A stretch of DNA of 64,000 nt, from positions 12,003,690 to 12,067,689 of the forward strand of contig OZ038440.1 of the NCBI GenBank assembly GCA_964036275.1. Reading direction: 5' to 3'. The notes beneath the pieces are model-generated. The model was not told the origin of the DNA, searched no databases, and saw nothing but the letters and a program-made list of their open reading frames with translations. The DNA comes from Litoditis marina (taxonomy: Eukaryota; Nematoda; Chromadorea; Rhabditida; Rhabditidae). Both the position numbers and the translations under genes were made by a program. Positions 1 through 12,694 of the stretch are shown here, one piece after another. The first letter of the stretch is position 1, and the number at the start of each line of letters is the position of its first letter.

Positions 1-400
1 CAGCGCCGGGCGCCAATGATGATGTATTCATTTTATATTTGGCGCGACGGGCTAAATTTTGCATTATAACTCATGTTTTAAATTTCAGCTAAATCGGTTC
101 GGTAGTTTTTCCAATAGTGGTTTTTGGCGCCTATTGGCGCCCGCGCCCGGCGCCAATGAGGAGCTACACATCTCATATTTGGCGCGACGGGCTAAATTTT
201 GCATTAGAACTCATGTTTCAAATTACAACTAAATCGGTTTGATAGTTTTTCCAATAGTCGTTTTTGGCGCCTATTGGCGCCCGCGCCCGGCGCCAGAGAT
301 TACATATACATTTCATACTTGGCGCGACGAGCTAACTTTTGGCATAGAATTGATGTTCCAAATTTCAGCCAATTTGGTTCTGTAGTTTTTCCACTACGAT
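1..400. repeat. 140-bp GC-rich tandem repeat, three units
   Basis: Three head-to-tail units of about 140 bp. The shared block GGCGCGACGGGCTAA starts at 41 and 181 and recurs, diverged, at 321. Each unit is bounded by clustered GGCGCC palindromes and contains a TTTTTCCA(A/C)TA stretch. The third unit decays after about 395. The array probably continues to the left of the window. No coding potential was seen. Confidence 0.85.
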
Positions 401-415
401 GCGGACAGAATTCCG

Positions 416-468
416 TGAGGGAGGAGGGAGGAGGGACGAGGGAGGAGGGAGGAGGGACGAGGGACGAA
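416..468. repeat. purine-rich GAGGGA/GACGA minisatellite
   Basis: A short run of GAGGGAGGAGGGACGA-type repeats, almost pure purine on the + strand. The short open frames that cross it on both strands come from the repetition and are not treated as genes. Confidence 0.8.
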
Positions 469-694
469 TTACGGCGGAACTTTTCAACAACGACACGAAA
501 CCATAACTCAGGCGAAAATAATCCGATTTGGCTGAAATTTTCACACAATGTTCAATCCGTGATTCTCTAACGTTCTCTCCTTTTAGTTTTCGAAAAAAGA
601 ATATGTTTGAAGATTTTTGTTAATTAAAAGGAAAAAACGAGTCCGCAATGGCCAAACCAAAGACAACTCACGCAGAGCGCTTCGCGCTCCGCGC

Positions 695-1212
695 GATTAG
701 CTTTTGAGATTGAACTGCATGGAATGTAAAAAAGGAGGTCAATAACTAAAGAGGGAAATGAAAAATCTAATCTCGCAATTTTCATGGGTCAAAAAAGGTT
801 TTCTTCTGAGAAAGAACTTGCAGCAAATAAACATTACTTAAAATTTCCGAATATGATAATTTCTCACCACTGATTCGAAACTGTTAACAGAATAGAGTAT
901 ACTAGTGAATTGAATATGCACGTGAAGTTAGCATTCTAATGAGGAAATGTGCACTTTATCTCTCTCTTCACGTTTCTGAGTTCTGCTGTGTTTAACATGT
1001 ATCACGGATTGTGCGATTGATTGAAAGTATAGCTAATTTTTGTTTCAGATACGTTTTTAGTGTTAGCGGAATGTTGTCAAAGGTTGAGCACTTATTCTCT
1101 GATTTAGCTTGTCAGGATGATCATGAAAATTGCGAGATTAGATTTTTCATTTCCCTCTTGAGTTATTGACCTCCTTTTCTACGTTCCATGCAGTTCAATC
1201 TCAAAAGCAATC
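695..1212. mobile_element. non-autonomous DNA element with about 92-bp terminal inverted repeats
   Basis: The left arm (695-786) reappears inverted at 1122-1212, with few mismatches. Landmarks such as CTTTTGAGATTGAACTGCATG and AATCTCGCAATTTTCATG face each other. The interior is about 335 bp and has no transposase frame. A smaller MITE lies inside it (898-1031), so this element is the older of the two. Family not recognised. Confidence 0.75.
898..1031 (-). mobile_element. MITE family A, copy 1 (reverse), nested
   Basis: A roughly 135-bp element seen six times in the window. In forward orientation it starts TATACT..CTAGTCAATTG, carries CACAGTCACGTGAAA near the left end and ACGTGACTATTCAATT near the right end, and finishes ACTTCTAGTATA. 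The ends are imperfect inverted repeats. A diagnostic internal string is GCAGAACTCAGAAACGTGCA, here reversed as CTGAGTTCTGCTGTG. Confidence 0.75.
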
Positions 1213-1708
1213 AATTATTGCTTTTTCAGAGTTTATTCAATTCAACAGGTAAAACTATGTTGATTTGTAAAACAAAAAAGTAAAAGCGCACTACAGTCCG
1301 GAAGGCCGAGGGTTTAAATCCTTTCACGGACATCATTTTTGTTTTTGTTCAACCTTTTTATGGAGTCAGGATCTCTACAGATTAACATAATTGCTTTTCC
1401 AATATATTTTAATCTATTCAAACTACCAAAAAGCGAAACAACAGCTCACTTCGCACACTCCACACATCTAGAAGTAATTGTCAAAGCAGCTAAGAACAAT
1501 GTTTCCGAGGCGATAAAATGGCTCATTTTCCACCGATTGGTCCAATATTTCAGATTAATACATAACTCTGCTATTTCTGACTATATTCCAAATTTCAGAC
1601 GAATCGGTTAAATTCGTCGGTTTTGCGGCCGCCGCGCCACGCGGCCGCCACGCGGCCGCTGGAAGACATTTTTGCGAGACGATATTCAGAATAACTAAAT
1701 AATAACAC
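1213..1708. other. gene-free stretch with GCGGCCGC triplet
   Basis: No supported gene. Three GCGGCCGC palindromes occur close together at 1625, 1641 and 1652 in otherwise AT-rich DNA. A tRNA T-arm-like string (GGGTTTAAATCC) near 1308 has no cloverleaf around it. Confidence 0.6.
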
Positions 1709-4700
1709 CGTTTTGAAAGAACAACATTTAATTTTTATATAAGTTTTTATTTATTTCTGCCCCCTGGGGGCGTTCAAAAATTGCGTATGCCACCCATGTT
1801 TCAGGGGACATCGCGGGCAATTGGGAAAAGTTTTCAACCAGCAATAAAAGCACCTCGGCAAAGCCTCATTGGTCACTTTACCGCCACTGCGCAAAGCTGG
1901 CGAGAAAATACGCCACCGACTAGCTCCTGGGTTTCCCCGTATCTAGTATGGGTTGCACAATGTGGGATTTTGTCTGACCGAAACGCTCTCTATGCCCTCC
2001 ATTGTATACACTCACTACCACAAGACCAATTGTTGTAGTTTGAACCTTTACTACACAGTTTCATCGAGTATGAAAACTGTTCATATTGACAATTGAAATG
2101 TTTTACACTCTATTTTTGATAATCTGCTCTTCTTCATGAAGTGTACTCACTATCACAACAACAATTGTTGTAGTTTGAACTATCACTACACAATTCTACC
2201 CAGTATGAAAATTGTTTATCTGGACTAACATTTAAACAGTTTTGAAAAAAACAACATTTGATTTTTATATTAGTTTTCATTTATTTCTGCCCCCTAGGGG
2301 CGTTCAAAAATTGCGTATGCCACCCATGTTTCAGGGGACATCGCGGGCAATTGGGAAAAGTTTTCAACCAGCAATAAAGCACCTCGGCAAAGCCTCATTG
2401 GTAACTTTACCGCCACTGCGCAAAGCTGGCGAGAAAATACGCCACCGACTAGCTCCTGGGTTTCCCCGTATCTAGTATGGGTTGCACAATGTGGGATTTT
2501 GTCTGACCGAAACGCTCTCTATGCCCTCCATTGTATACACTCACTACCACAAGACCAATTGTTGTAGTTTGAATCTTTACTACACAGTTTCATCGAGTAT
2601 GAAAACTGTTCATATTGACAATTGAAATGTTTTACACTCTATTTTTGATAATCTGCTCTTCTTCATGAAGTGTACTCACTATCACAACAACAATTGTTGT
2701 AGTTTGAACTATCACTACACAATTCTACCCAGTATGAAAATTGTTTATCTGGACTAACATTTAAACAGTTTTGAAAAAAACAACATTTAATTTTTATATA
2801 AGTTTTTATTTATTTCTCCCCCCTGGGGGCGTTCAAAAATTGCGTATGCCACCCATGTTTCAGGGGACATCGCGGGCAATTGGGAAAAGTTTTCAACCAG
2901 CAATAAAAGCACCTCGGCAAAGCCTCATTGGTCACTTTACCGCCACTGCGCAAAGCTGGCGAGAAAATACGCCACCGACTAGCTCCTGGGTTTCCCCGTA
3001 TCTAGTATGGGTTGCACAATGTGGGATTTTGTCTGACCGAAACGCTCTCTATGCCCTCCATTGTATACACTCACTACCACAAGACCAATTGTTGTAGTTT
3101 GAACCTTTACTACACAGTTTCATCGAGTATGAAAACTGTTCATATTGACAATTGAAATGTTTTACACTCTATTTTTGATAATCTGCTCTTCTTCATGAAG
3201 TGTACTCACTATCACAACAACAATTGTTGTAGTTTGAACTATCACTACACAATTCTACCCAGTATGAAAATTGTTTATCTGGACTAACATTTAAACAGTT
3301 TTGAAAAAAACAACATTTGATTTTTATATTAGTTTTCATTTATTTCTGCCCCCTAGGGGCGTTCAAAAATTGCGTATGCCACCCATGTTTCAGGGGACAT
3401 CGCGGGCAATTGGGAAAAGTTTTCAACCAGCAATAAAAGCACCTCGGCAAAGCCTCATTGGTAACTTTACCGCCACTGCGCAAAGCTGGCGAGAAAATAC
3501 GCCACCGACTAGCTCCTGGGTTTCCCCGTATCTAGTATAGGTTGCACAATGTGGGATTTTGTCTGACCGAAACGCTCTCTATGCCCTCCATTGTATACAC
3601 TCACTACCACAAGACCAATTGTTGTAGTTTGAACCTTTACTACACAGTTTCATCGAGTATGAAAACTGTTCATATTGACAATTGAAATGTTTTACACTCT
3701 ATTTTTGATAATCTGCTCTTCTTCATGAAGTGTACTCACTATCACAACAACAATTGTTGTAGTTTGAACTATCACTACACAATTCTACCCAGTATGAAAA
3801 TTGTTTATCTGGACTAACATTTAAACAGTTTTGAAAAAAACAACATTTGATTTTTATATTAGTTTTCATTTATTTCTGCCCCCTAGGGGCGTTCAAAAAT
3901 TGCGTATGCCACCCATGTTTCAGGGGACATCGCGGGCAATTGGGAAAAGTTTTCAACCAGCAATAAAAGCACCTCGGCAAAGCCTCATTGGTAACTTTAC
4001 CGCCACTGCGCAAAGCTGGCGAGAAAATACGCCACCGACTAGCTCCTGGGTTTCCCCGTATCTAGTATAGGTTGCACAATGTGGGATTTTGTCTGACCGA
4101 AACGCTCTCTATGCCCTCCATTGTATACACTCACTACCACAAGACCAATTGTTGTAGTTTGAACCTTTACTACACAGTTTCATCGAGTATGAAAACTGTT
4201 CATATTGACAATTGAAATGTTTTACACTCTATTTTTGATAATCTGCTCTTCTTCATGAAGTGTACTCACTATCACAACAACAATTGTTGTAGTTTGAACT
4301 ATCACTACACAATTCTACCCAGTATGAAAATTGTTTATCTGGACTAACATTTAAACAGTTTTGAAAAAAACAACATTTGATTTTTATATTAGTTTTCATT
4401 TATTTCTGCCCCCTAGGGGCGTTCAAAAATTGCGTATGCCACCCATGTTTCAGGGGACATCGCGGGCAATTGGGAAAAGTTTTCAACCAGCAATAAAAGC
4501 ACCTCGGCAAAGCCTCATTGGTCACTTTACCGCCACTGCGCAAAGCTGGCGAGAAAATACGCCACCGACTAGCTCCTGGGTTTCCCCGTATCTAGTATGG
4601 GTTGCACAATGTGGGATTTTGTCTGACCGAAACGCTCTCTATGCCCTCCATTGTATACACTCACTACCACAAGACCAATTGTTGTAGTTTGAACCTTTAC

Positions 4701-5616
4701 TACACAGTTTCATCGAGTATGAAAACTGTTCATATTGACAATTGAAATGTTTTACACTCTATTTTTGATAATCTGCTCTTCTTCATGAAGTGTACTCACT
4801 ATCACAACAACAATTGTTGTAGTTTGAACTATCACTACACAATTCTACCCAGTATGAAAATTGTTTATCTGGACTAACATTTAAACAGTTTTGAAAAAAA
4901 CAACATTTGATTTTTATATTAGTTTTCATTTATTTCTGCCCCCTAGGGGCGTTCAAAAATTGCGTATGCCACCCATGTTTCAGGGGACATCGCGGGCAAT
5001 TGGGAAAAGTTTTCAACCAGCAATAAAAGCACCTCGGCAAAGCCTCATTGGTCACTTTACCGCCACTGCGCAAAGCTGGCGAGAAAATACGCCACCGACT
5101 ACCTCCTGGGTTTCCCCGTATCTAGTATGGGTTGCACAATTTGGGATTTTGTCTGACCGAAACGCTCTCTATGCCCTCCATTGTATACACTCACTACCAC
5201 AAGACCAATTGTTGTAGTTTGAACCTTTACTACATAGTTTCATCGAGTATGAAAACTGTTCATATTGACAATTGAAATGTTTTACACTCTATTTTTGATA
5301 ATCTGCTCTTCTTCATGAAGTGTACTCACTATCACAACAACAATTGTTGTAGTTTGAACTATCACTACACAATTCTACCCAGTATGAAAATTGTTTATCT
5401 GGACTAACATTTAAACAGTTTTGAAAAAATCAACATTTGATTTTTATATTAGTTTTCATCTATTTCTGCCCCCTGGGGGCGTTCAGAAATTGCGTATGCC
5501 ACCCATATAAAGAAGACTTAGTAAAATGAGGATATATAAATAAATAAAGTAGCATGTAAAGGTAAAAGTAAAATGAAATAAATAAAACCTAGAATCCACG
5601 TGTGTGAAGTCATGTT

Positions 5617-5680
5617 ACCTAGGCATTTCGGGCTTTTAACATCTATATGCCGGTAGGGGCCCTCATCAGTAGATGCCCTA
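5617..5680 (-). ncRNA. hammerhead-ribozyme-like motif, copy 1
   Basis: On the minus strand the core CTGATGA (5663-5669) is followed by GGGC (5659-5662), a 25-nt loop, GCCC (5630-5633) and GAAA (5626-5629), then TGCC. The bases before the core contain GGCAT (5673-5677), which pairs with ATGCC to give stem III with the usual U-C cleavage position. Stem II is four G/C pairs. The weak point is stem I: only two bases lie between the cleavage position and the core, so the motif may be inactive, permuted, or active only in a dimeric transcript. Confidence 0.4.
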
Positions 5681-6084
5681 CCCAGTTAACCCTAATGTAG
5701 TTAGAAAAATAATATAATAAAATAAAGAATATAAGTAAATAAGGTAAAATAATAAAATACACCCGTAAATAAAATAGTATATAACTGTAATATTAAAACT
5801 AAAACCTGGAAATAAGTATATAGTAAAGTAATAGAATTAAAACTGTAGAAAATGGGATAAAGAATAAAGAGGAGATAGAACGAGAAGGGAAGGGAAGGAG
5901 ACAGGAATATATCATAAAAGCGATAAGAGGCGGGTGTTGTGCGAAAGTTGTCGGGGAATGCCAATGGGTAATAGGTCAGATACATTGGCGGTGGAGCGCG
6001 TTTGGTCTTTTCATGGTAAGTGAACCCAATTAAATGTGGACGATTAGTTATTGTAATAACGTAAACTTACAAAGACAAAGATGA

Positions 6085-6298
6085 TTAATGTTTGATTTCA
6101 TTAAAAAGTATGACGATATTACCTGTTGTTAGCTTATACTTGCTATATATCGTGGGAGTTCTTCTAAAAACTTTGATAGTTTCTCTTTTGAGTTGATTTA
6201 TGTCCCAACCATTATCAATAAAGCGTCTGAATAGGTCTAAAAGTCTATATTTAAAGTCTTTAAACATTGTGCATAACCGGCTATATCGAATAATTTTT
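6085..6298 (-). pseudogene. reverse-transcriptase C-terminal fragment (Penelope-type), copy 1
   Basis: The minus-strand frame within the insert reads IIRYSRLCTMFKDFKYRLL, then LFRRFIDNGWDINQLKRE. This fits the pattern R-x-x-R-(L/I)-C-x(4)-D-F-x(2)-R-x(2)-L with a following (N/R)-G-(Y/W) that lies C-terminal to the RT core in Penelope-like and related elements. A donor-like CAG/GTAATA at about 6122 could end an exon. The frame upstream is satellite sequence, so nothing N-terminal is present. It is a dead fragment. The family assignment is by pattern, not by search. Confidence 0.45.
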
Positions 6299-7998
6299 GT
6301 TTCAGGGGACATCGCGGGCAATTGGGAAAAGTTTTCAACCAGCAATAAAAGCACCTCGGCAAAGCCTCATTGGTCACTTTACCGCCACTGCGCAAAGCTG
6401 GCGAGAAAATACGCCACCGACTAGCTCCTGGGTTTCCCCGTATCTAGTATAGGTTGCACAATGTGGGATTTTGTCTGACCGAAACGCTCTCTATGCCCTC
6501 CATTGTATACACTCACTACCACAAGACCAATTGTTGTAGTTTGAACCTTTACTACACAGTTTCATCGAGTATGAAAACTGTTCATATTGACAATTGAAAT
6601 GTTTTACACTCTATTTTTGATAATCTGCTCTTCTTCATGAAGTGTACTCACTATCACAACAACAATTGTTGTAGTTTGAACTATCACTACACAATTCTAC
6701 CCAGTATGAAAATTGTTTATCTGGACTAACATTTAAACAGTTTTGAAAAAAACAACATTTGATTTTTATATTAGTTTTCATTTATTTCTGCCCCCTAGGG
6801 GCGTTCAAAAATTGCGTATGCCACCCATGTTTCAGGGGACATCGCGGGCAATTGGGAAAAGTTTTCAACCAGCAATAAAAGCACCTCGGCAAAGCCTCAT
6901 TGGTCACTTTACCGCCACTGCGCAAAGCTGGCGAGAAAATACGCCACCGACTAGCTCCTGGGTTTCCCCGTATCTAGTATGGGTTGCACAATGTGGGATT
7001 TTGTCTGACCGAAACGCTCTCTATGCCCTCCATTGTATACACTCACTACCACAAGACCAATTGTTGTAGTTTGAACCTTTACTACACAGTTTCATCGAGT
7101 ATGAAAACTGTTCATATTGACAATTGAAATGTTTTACACTCTATTTTTGATAATCTGCTCTTCTTCATGAAGTGTACTCACTATCACAACAACAATTGTT
7201 GTAGTTTGAACTATCACTACACAATTCTACCCAGTATGAAAATTGTTTATCTGGACTAACATTTAAACAGTTTTGAAAAAAACAACATTTGATTTTTATA
7301 TTAGTTTTCATTTATTTCTGCCCCCTAGGGGCGTTCAAAAATTGCGTATGCCACCCATGTTTCAGGGGACATCGCGGGCAATTGGGAAAAGTTTTCAACC
7401 AGCAATAAAAGCACCTCGGCAAAGCCTCATTGGTCACTTTACCGCCACTGCGCAAAGCTGGCGAGAAAATACGCCACCGACTACCTCCTGGGTTTCCCCG
7501 TATCTAGTATGGGTTGCACAATTTGGGATTTTGTCTGACCGAAACGCTCTCTATGCCCTCCATTGTATACACTCACTACCACAAGACCAATTGTTGTAGT
7601 TTGAACCTTTACTACATAGTTTCATCGAGTATGAAAACTGTTCATATTGACAATTGAAATGTTTTACACTCTATTTTTGATAATCTGCTCTTCTTCATGA
7701 AGTGTACTCACTATCACAACAACAATTGTTGTAGTTTGAACTATCACTACACAATTCTACCCAGTATGAAAATTGTTTATCTGGACTAACATTTAAACAG
7801 TTTTGAAAAAATCAACATTTGATTTTTATATTAGTTTTCATCTATTTCTGCCCCCTGGGGGCGTTCAGAAATTGCGTATGCCACCCATATAAAGAAGACT
7901 TAGTAAAATGAGGATATATAAATAAATAAAGTAGCATGTAAAGGTAAAAGTAAAATGAAATAAATAAAACCTAGAATCCACGTGTGTGAAGTCATGTT

Positions 7999-8062
7999 AC
8001 CTAGGCATTTCGGGCTTTTAACATCTATATGCCGGTAGGGGCCCTCATCAGTAGATGCCCTA
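7999..8062 (-). ncRNA. hammerhead-ribozyme-like motif, copy 2
   Basis: Duplicate of the motif at 5617-5680. The core CTGATGA is at 8045-8051, with the same stem II and stem III pairings and the same missing stem I. Confidence 0.38.
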
Positions 8063-8466
8063 CCCAGTTAACCCTAATGTAGTTAGAAAAATAATATAAT
8101 AAAATAAAGAATATAAGTAAATAAGGTAAAATAATAAAATACACCCGTAAATAAAATAGTATATAACTGTAATATTAAAACTAAAACCTGGAAATAAGTA
8201 TATAGTAAAGTAATAGAATTAAAACTGTAGAAAATGGGATAAAGAATAAAGAGGAGATAGAACGAGAAGGGAAGGGAAGGAGACAGGAATATATCATAAA
8301 AGCGATAAGAGGCGGGTGTTGTGCGAAAGTTGTCGGGGAATGCCAATGGGTAATAGGTCAGATACATTGGCGGTGGAGCGCGTTTGGTCTTTTCATGGTA
8401 AGTGAACCCAATTAAATGTGGACGATTAGTTATTGTAATAACGTAAACTTACAAAGACAAAGATGA

Positions 8467-8680
8467 TTAATGTTTGATTTCATTAAAAAGTATGACGATA
8501 TTACCTGTTGTTAGCTTATACTTGCTATATATCGTGGGAGTTCTTCTAAAAACTTTGATAGTTTCTCTTTTGAGTTGATTTATGTCCCAACCATTATCAA
8601 TAAAGCGTCTGAATAGGTCTAAAAGTCTATATTTAAAGTCTTTAAACATTGTGCATAACCGGCTATATCGAATAATTTTT
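8467..8680 (-). pseudogene. reverse-transcriptase C-terminal fragment, copy 2
   Basis: Identical duplicate of the fragment at 6085-6298, with the same terminal stop. Confidence 0.42.
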
Positions 8681-11600
8681 GTTTCAGGGGACATCGCGGG
8701 CAATTGGGAAAAGTTTTCAACCAGCAATAAAAGCACCTCGGCAAAGCCTCATTGGTCACTTTACCGCCACTGCGCAAAGCTGGCGAGAAAATACGCCACC
8801 GACTACCTCCTGGGTTTCCCCGTATCTAGTATGGGTTGCACAATGTGGAATTTTGTCTGACCGAAACGATCTCTATGCCCTCCATTGTATACACTCACTA
8901 CCACAAGACCAATTGTTGTAGTTTGAACCTTTACTACACAGTTTCATCGAGAATGAAAACTGTTAATATTGACAATTGAAATGTTTTACACTCTATTTTT
9001 GATAATCTGCTCTTCTTCATGAAGTGTACTCACTATCACAACAACAATTGTTGTAGTTTGAACTATCACTACACAATTCTACTCAGTATGACAATTGTTT
9101 ATCTGGACTAACATTTAAACAGTTTTGAAAAAAACAACATTCGATTTTTATATTAGTTTTCATTTATTTGTGCCCCCTGGGGGCGTTCAAAAATTGCGTA
9201 TGCCACCCATGTTTCAGGGGACATCGCGGGCAATTGGGAAAAGTTTTCAACCAGCAATAAAAGCACCTCGGCAAAGCCTCATTGGTCACTTTACCGCCAC
9301 TGCGCAAAGCTGGCGAGAAAATACGCCACCGACTACCTCCTGGGTTTCCCCGTATCTAGTATGGGTTGCACAATGTGGGATTTTGTCTGACCGAAACGCT
9401 CTCTATGCCCTCCATTGTATACACTCACTACCACAAGACCAATTGTTGTAGTTTGAACCTTTACTACATAGTTTCATCGAGTATGAAAACTGTTCATATT
9501 GACAATTGAAATGTTTTACACTCTATTTTTGATAATCTGCTCTTCTTCATGAAGTGTACTCACTATAACAACAACAATTGTTGTAGTTTGAACTATCACT
9601 ACACAATTCTACCCAGTATGAAAATTGTTTATCTGGACTAACATTTAAACAGTTTTGAAAAAAACAACATTTGCTTTTTATATTAGTTTTCATTTATTTC
9701 TGCCCCCTGGGGGCGTTCAAAAATTGCGTATGCCACCCATGTTTCAGGGGATATCGCGGGCAATTGGGAAAAGTTTTCAACCAGCAATAAAAGCACCTCG
9801 GCAAAGCCTCATTGGTCACTTTACCGCCACTGCGCAAAGCTGGCGAGAAAATACGCCACCGACTACCTCCTGGGTTTCCCCGTATCTAGTATGGGTTGCA
9901 CAATGTGGGATTTTGTCTGACCGAAACGCTCTCTATGCCCTCCATTGTATACACTCACTACCACAAGACCAATTGTTGTAGTTTGAACCTTTACTACATA
10001 GTTTCATCGAGTATGAAAACTGTTCATATTGACAATTGAAATGTTTTACACTCTATTTTTGATAATCTGCTCTTCTTCATGAAGTGTACTCACTATAACA
10101 ACAACAATTGTTGTAGTTTGAACTATCACTACACAATTCTACCCAGTATGAAAATTGTTTATCTGGACTAACATTTAAACAGTTTTGAAAAAAACAACAT
10201 TTGCTTTTTATATTAGTTTTCATTTATTTCTGCCCCCTGGGGGCGTTCAAAAATTGCGTATGCCACCCATGTTTCAGGGGATATCGCGGGCAATTGGGAA
10301 AAGTTTTCAACCAGCAATAAAAGCACCTCGGCAAAGCCTCATTGGTCACTTTACCGCCACTGCGCAAAGCTGGCGAGAAAATACGCCACCGACTACCTCC
10401 TGGGTTTCCCCGTATCTAGTATGGGTTGCACAATGTGGGATTTTGTCTGACCGAAACGCTCTCTATGCCCTCCATTGTATACACTCACTACCACAAGACC
10501 AATTGTTGTAGTTTGAACCTTTACTACATAGTTTCATCGAGTATGAAAACTGTTCATATTGACAATTGAAATGTTTTACACTCTATTTTTGATAATCTGC
10601 TCTTCTTCATGAAGTGTACTCACTATCACAACAACAATTGTTGTAGTTTGAACTATCACTACACAATTCTACCCAGTATGAAAATTGTTTATCTGGACTA
10701 ACATTTAAACAGTTTTGAAAAAATCAACATTTGATTTTTATATTAGTTTTCATTTATTTCTGCCCCCTGGGGGCGTTCAGAAATTGCGTATGCCACCCAT
10801 GTTTCAGGGGACATCGCGGGCAATTGGGAAAAGTTTTCAACCAGCAATAAAAGCACCTCGGCAAAGCCTCATTGGTCACTTTACCGCCACTGCGCAAAGC
10901 TGGCGAGAAAATACGCCACCGACTACCTCCTGGGTTTCCCCGTATCTAGTATGGGTTGCACAATGTGGGATTTTGTCTGACCGAAACGCTCTCTATGCCC
11001 TCCATTGTATACACTCACTACCACAAGACCAATTGTTGTAGTTTGAACCTTTACTACATAGTTTCATCGAGTATGAAAACTGTTCATATTGACAATTGAA
11101 ATGTTTTACACTCTATTTTTGATAATCTGCTCTTCTTCATGAAGTGTACTCACTATAACAACAACAATTGTTGTAGTTTGAACTATCACTACACAATTCT
11201 ACCCAGTATGAAAATTGTTTATCTGGACTAACATTTAAACAGTTTTGAAAAAAACAACATTTGCTTTTTATATTAGTTTTCATTTATTTCTGCCCCCTAG
11301 GGGCGTTCAAAAATTGCGTATGCCACCCATGTTTCAGGGGACATCGCGGGCAATTGGGAAAAGTTTTCAACCAGCAATAAAAGCACCTCGGCAAAGCCTC
11401 ATTGGTCACTTTACCGCCACTGCGCAAAGCTGGCGAGAAAATACGCCACCGACTACCTCCTGGGTTTCCCCGTATCTAGTATGGGTTGCACAATGTGGGA
11501 TTTTGTCTGACCGAAACGCTCTGTATGCCCTCCATTGTATACACTCACTACCACAAGACCAGTTGTTGTAGTTTGAACCTTTACTGCACAGTTTCATCGA

Positions 11601-11725
11601 GTATGAAAACTGTTTATATTGACAATTAAAATGTTTTACACTCTATTTTTGATAATCTGCTCTTCTTCATGAAGTGTACTCACTATCACAACAACAATTG
11701 TTGTAGTTTGAACTATCACTACACA

Positions 11726-11804
11726 TTAGGTTATTTTTATTTGAACAAAATATAATTGTGTCACTAGGACTTTTGGATGGTGTTATGATTAAGTTAATGT
11801 GCTA
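11726..11804. mobile_element. 79-bp insertion with 9-bp direct repeats in satellite unit
   Basis: One unit is 618 bp instead of 530. The extra DNA is a 79-bp block flanked by CACTACACA at 11717-11725 and 11805-11813, where a normal unit has this string once. That is a target-site-duplication signature. No inverted repeats are evident. It occurs in only one unit, so it is recent or was not spread by array turnover. Confidence 0.6.
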
Positions 11805-12392
11805 CACTACACAATTCTACCCAGTATGAAAATTGTTTATCTGGACTAACATTTAAACAGTTTTGAAAAAAACAACATTTGATTTTTATATTAGTTTTCA
11901 TTTATTTCTGCCCCCTAGGGGCGTTCAAAAATTGCGTATGCCACCCATGTTTCAGGGGACATCGCGGGCAATTGGGAAAAGTTTTCAACCAGCAATAAAA
12001 GCACCTCGGCAAAGCCTCATTGGTCACTTTACCGCCACTGCGCAAAGCTGGCGAGAAAATACGCCACCGACTACCTCCTGGGTTTCCCCGTATCTAGTAT
12101 GGGTTGCACAATGTGGGATTTTGTCTGACCGAAACGCTCTCTATGCCCTCCATTGTATACACTCACTACCACAAGACCAATTGTTGTAGTTTGAACCTTT
12201 ACTACATAGTTTCATCGAGTATGAAAACTGTTCATATTGACAATTGAAATGTTTTACACTCTATTTTTGATAATCTGCTCTTCTTCATGAAGTGTACTCA
12301 CTATCACAACAACAATTGTTGTAGTTTGAACTATCACTACACAATTCTACCCAGTATGAAAATTGTTTATCTGGACTAACATTTAAACAGTT

Positions 12393-12694
12393 TTGAAAAA
12401 AACAACATTTGATTTTTATATTAGTTTTCATTTATTTCTGCCCCCTGGGGGCGTTCAAAAATTGCGTATGCCACCCATGTTTCAGGGGACATCGCGGGCA
12501 ATTGGGAAAAGTTTTCAACCAGCAATAAAAGCACCTCGGCAAAGCCTCATTGGTCACTTTACCGCCACTGCGCAAAGCTGGCGAGAAAATACGCCACCGA
12601 CTACCTCCTGGGTTTTTTTGTTGTAGTTTGAACTATCACTACACAATTCTACCCAGTATGAAAATTGTTTATCTGGACTAACATTTAAACAGTT
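12393..12694. repeat. 302-bp deleted satellite unit
   Basis: About 228 bp are missing between CTCCTGGGTTT and TTGTTGTAGTTTGAACTATC, that is, up to the second sub-repeat. The junction lies in a T run, so short T homology may have joined the ends. Confidence 0.85.

Larger units (their letters stand above)
5507..6298 (-). mobile_element. Penelope-like retroelement fragment, copy 1
   Basis: 792 bp interrupt a satellite unit exactly between CACCCAT and GTTTCAGG, with no clear target duplication. Read on the minus strand it begins with a reverse-transcriptase C-terminal fragment (6085-6298) and ends with a hammerhead-like motif (about 5617-5680). This pairing is known from Penelope-like elements, which carry hammerhead motifs in their terminal repeats. 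The assignment rests on these two landmarks only. The full RT core and the GIY-YIG endonuclease are absent. Confidence 0.5.
7889..8680 (-). mobile_element. Penelope-like retroelement fragment, copy 2
   Basis: Same 792-bp sequence and same insertion point as the copy at 5507, exactly 2382 bp further on. It looks identical by eye. It was carried here by duplication of the surrounding satellite block. Confidence 0.5.
4361..8790. repeat. 2382-bp higher-order duplication in satellite
   Basis: Units from about 4361 recur at +2382, including variant bases (ACTACCTCC with CACAATTTGGG at 5101 and 7483, GTTCAGAAATTG before both inserts) and the 792-bp insert itself. Homology ends in the post-insert half unit before about 8800, where ACTAGCTCC/TATAGG (6420-6451) is replaced by ACTACCTCC/TATGGG. 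The second insert is therefore a copy made by array expansion, not an independent insertion. Confidence 0.85.

Noticed and set aside
1275..1335. tRNA-like 3' part (GGGTTTAAATCC with GTCCG/CGGAC ends)
   Set aside because: The span is far too short for a tRNA, with no D arm or anticodon arm. At best a degenerate tRNA-derived fragment.
5701..5985. 94-codon minus-strand frame in the Penelope-like insert
   Set aside because: Low-complexity Phe/Leu/Tyr composition from an AT-rich tail, and it lies after the RT stop.
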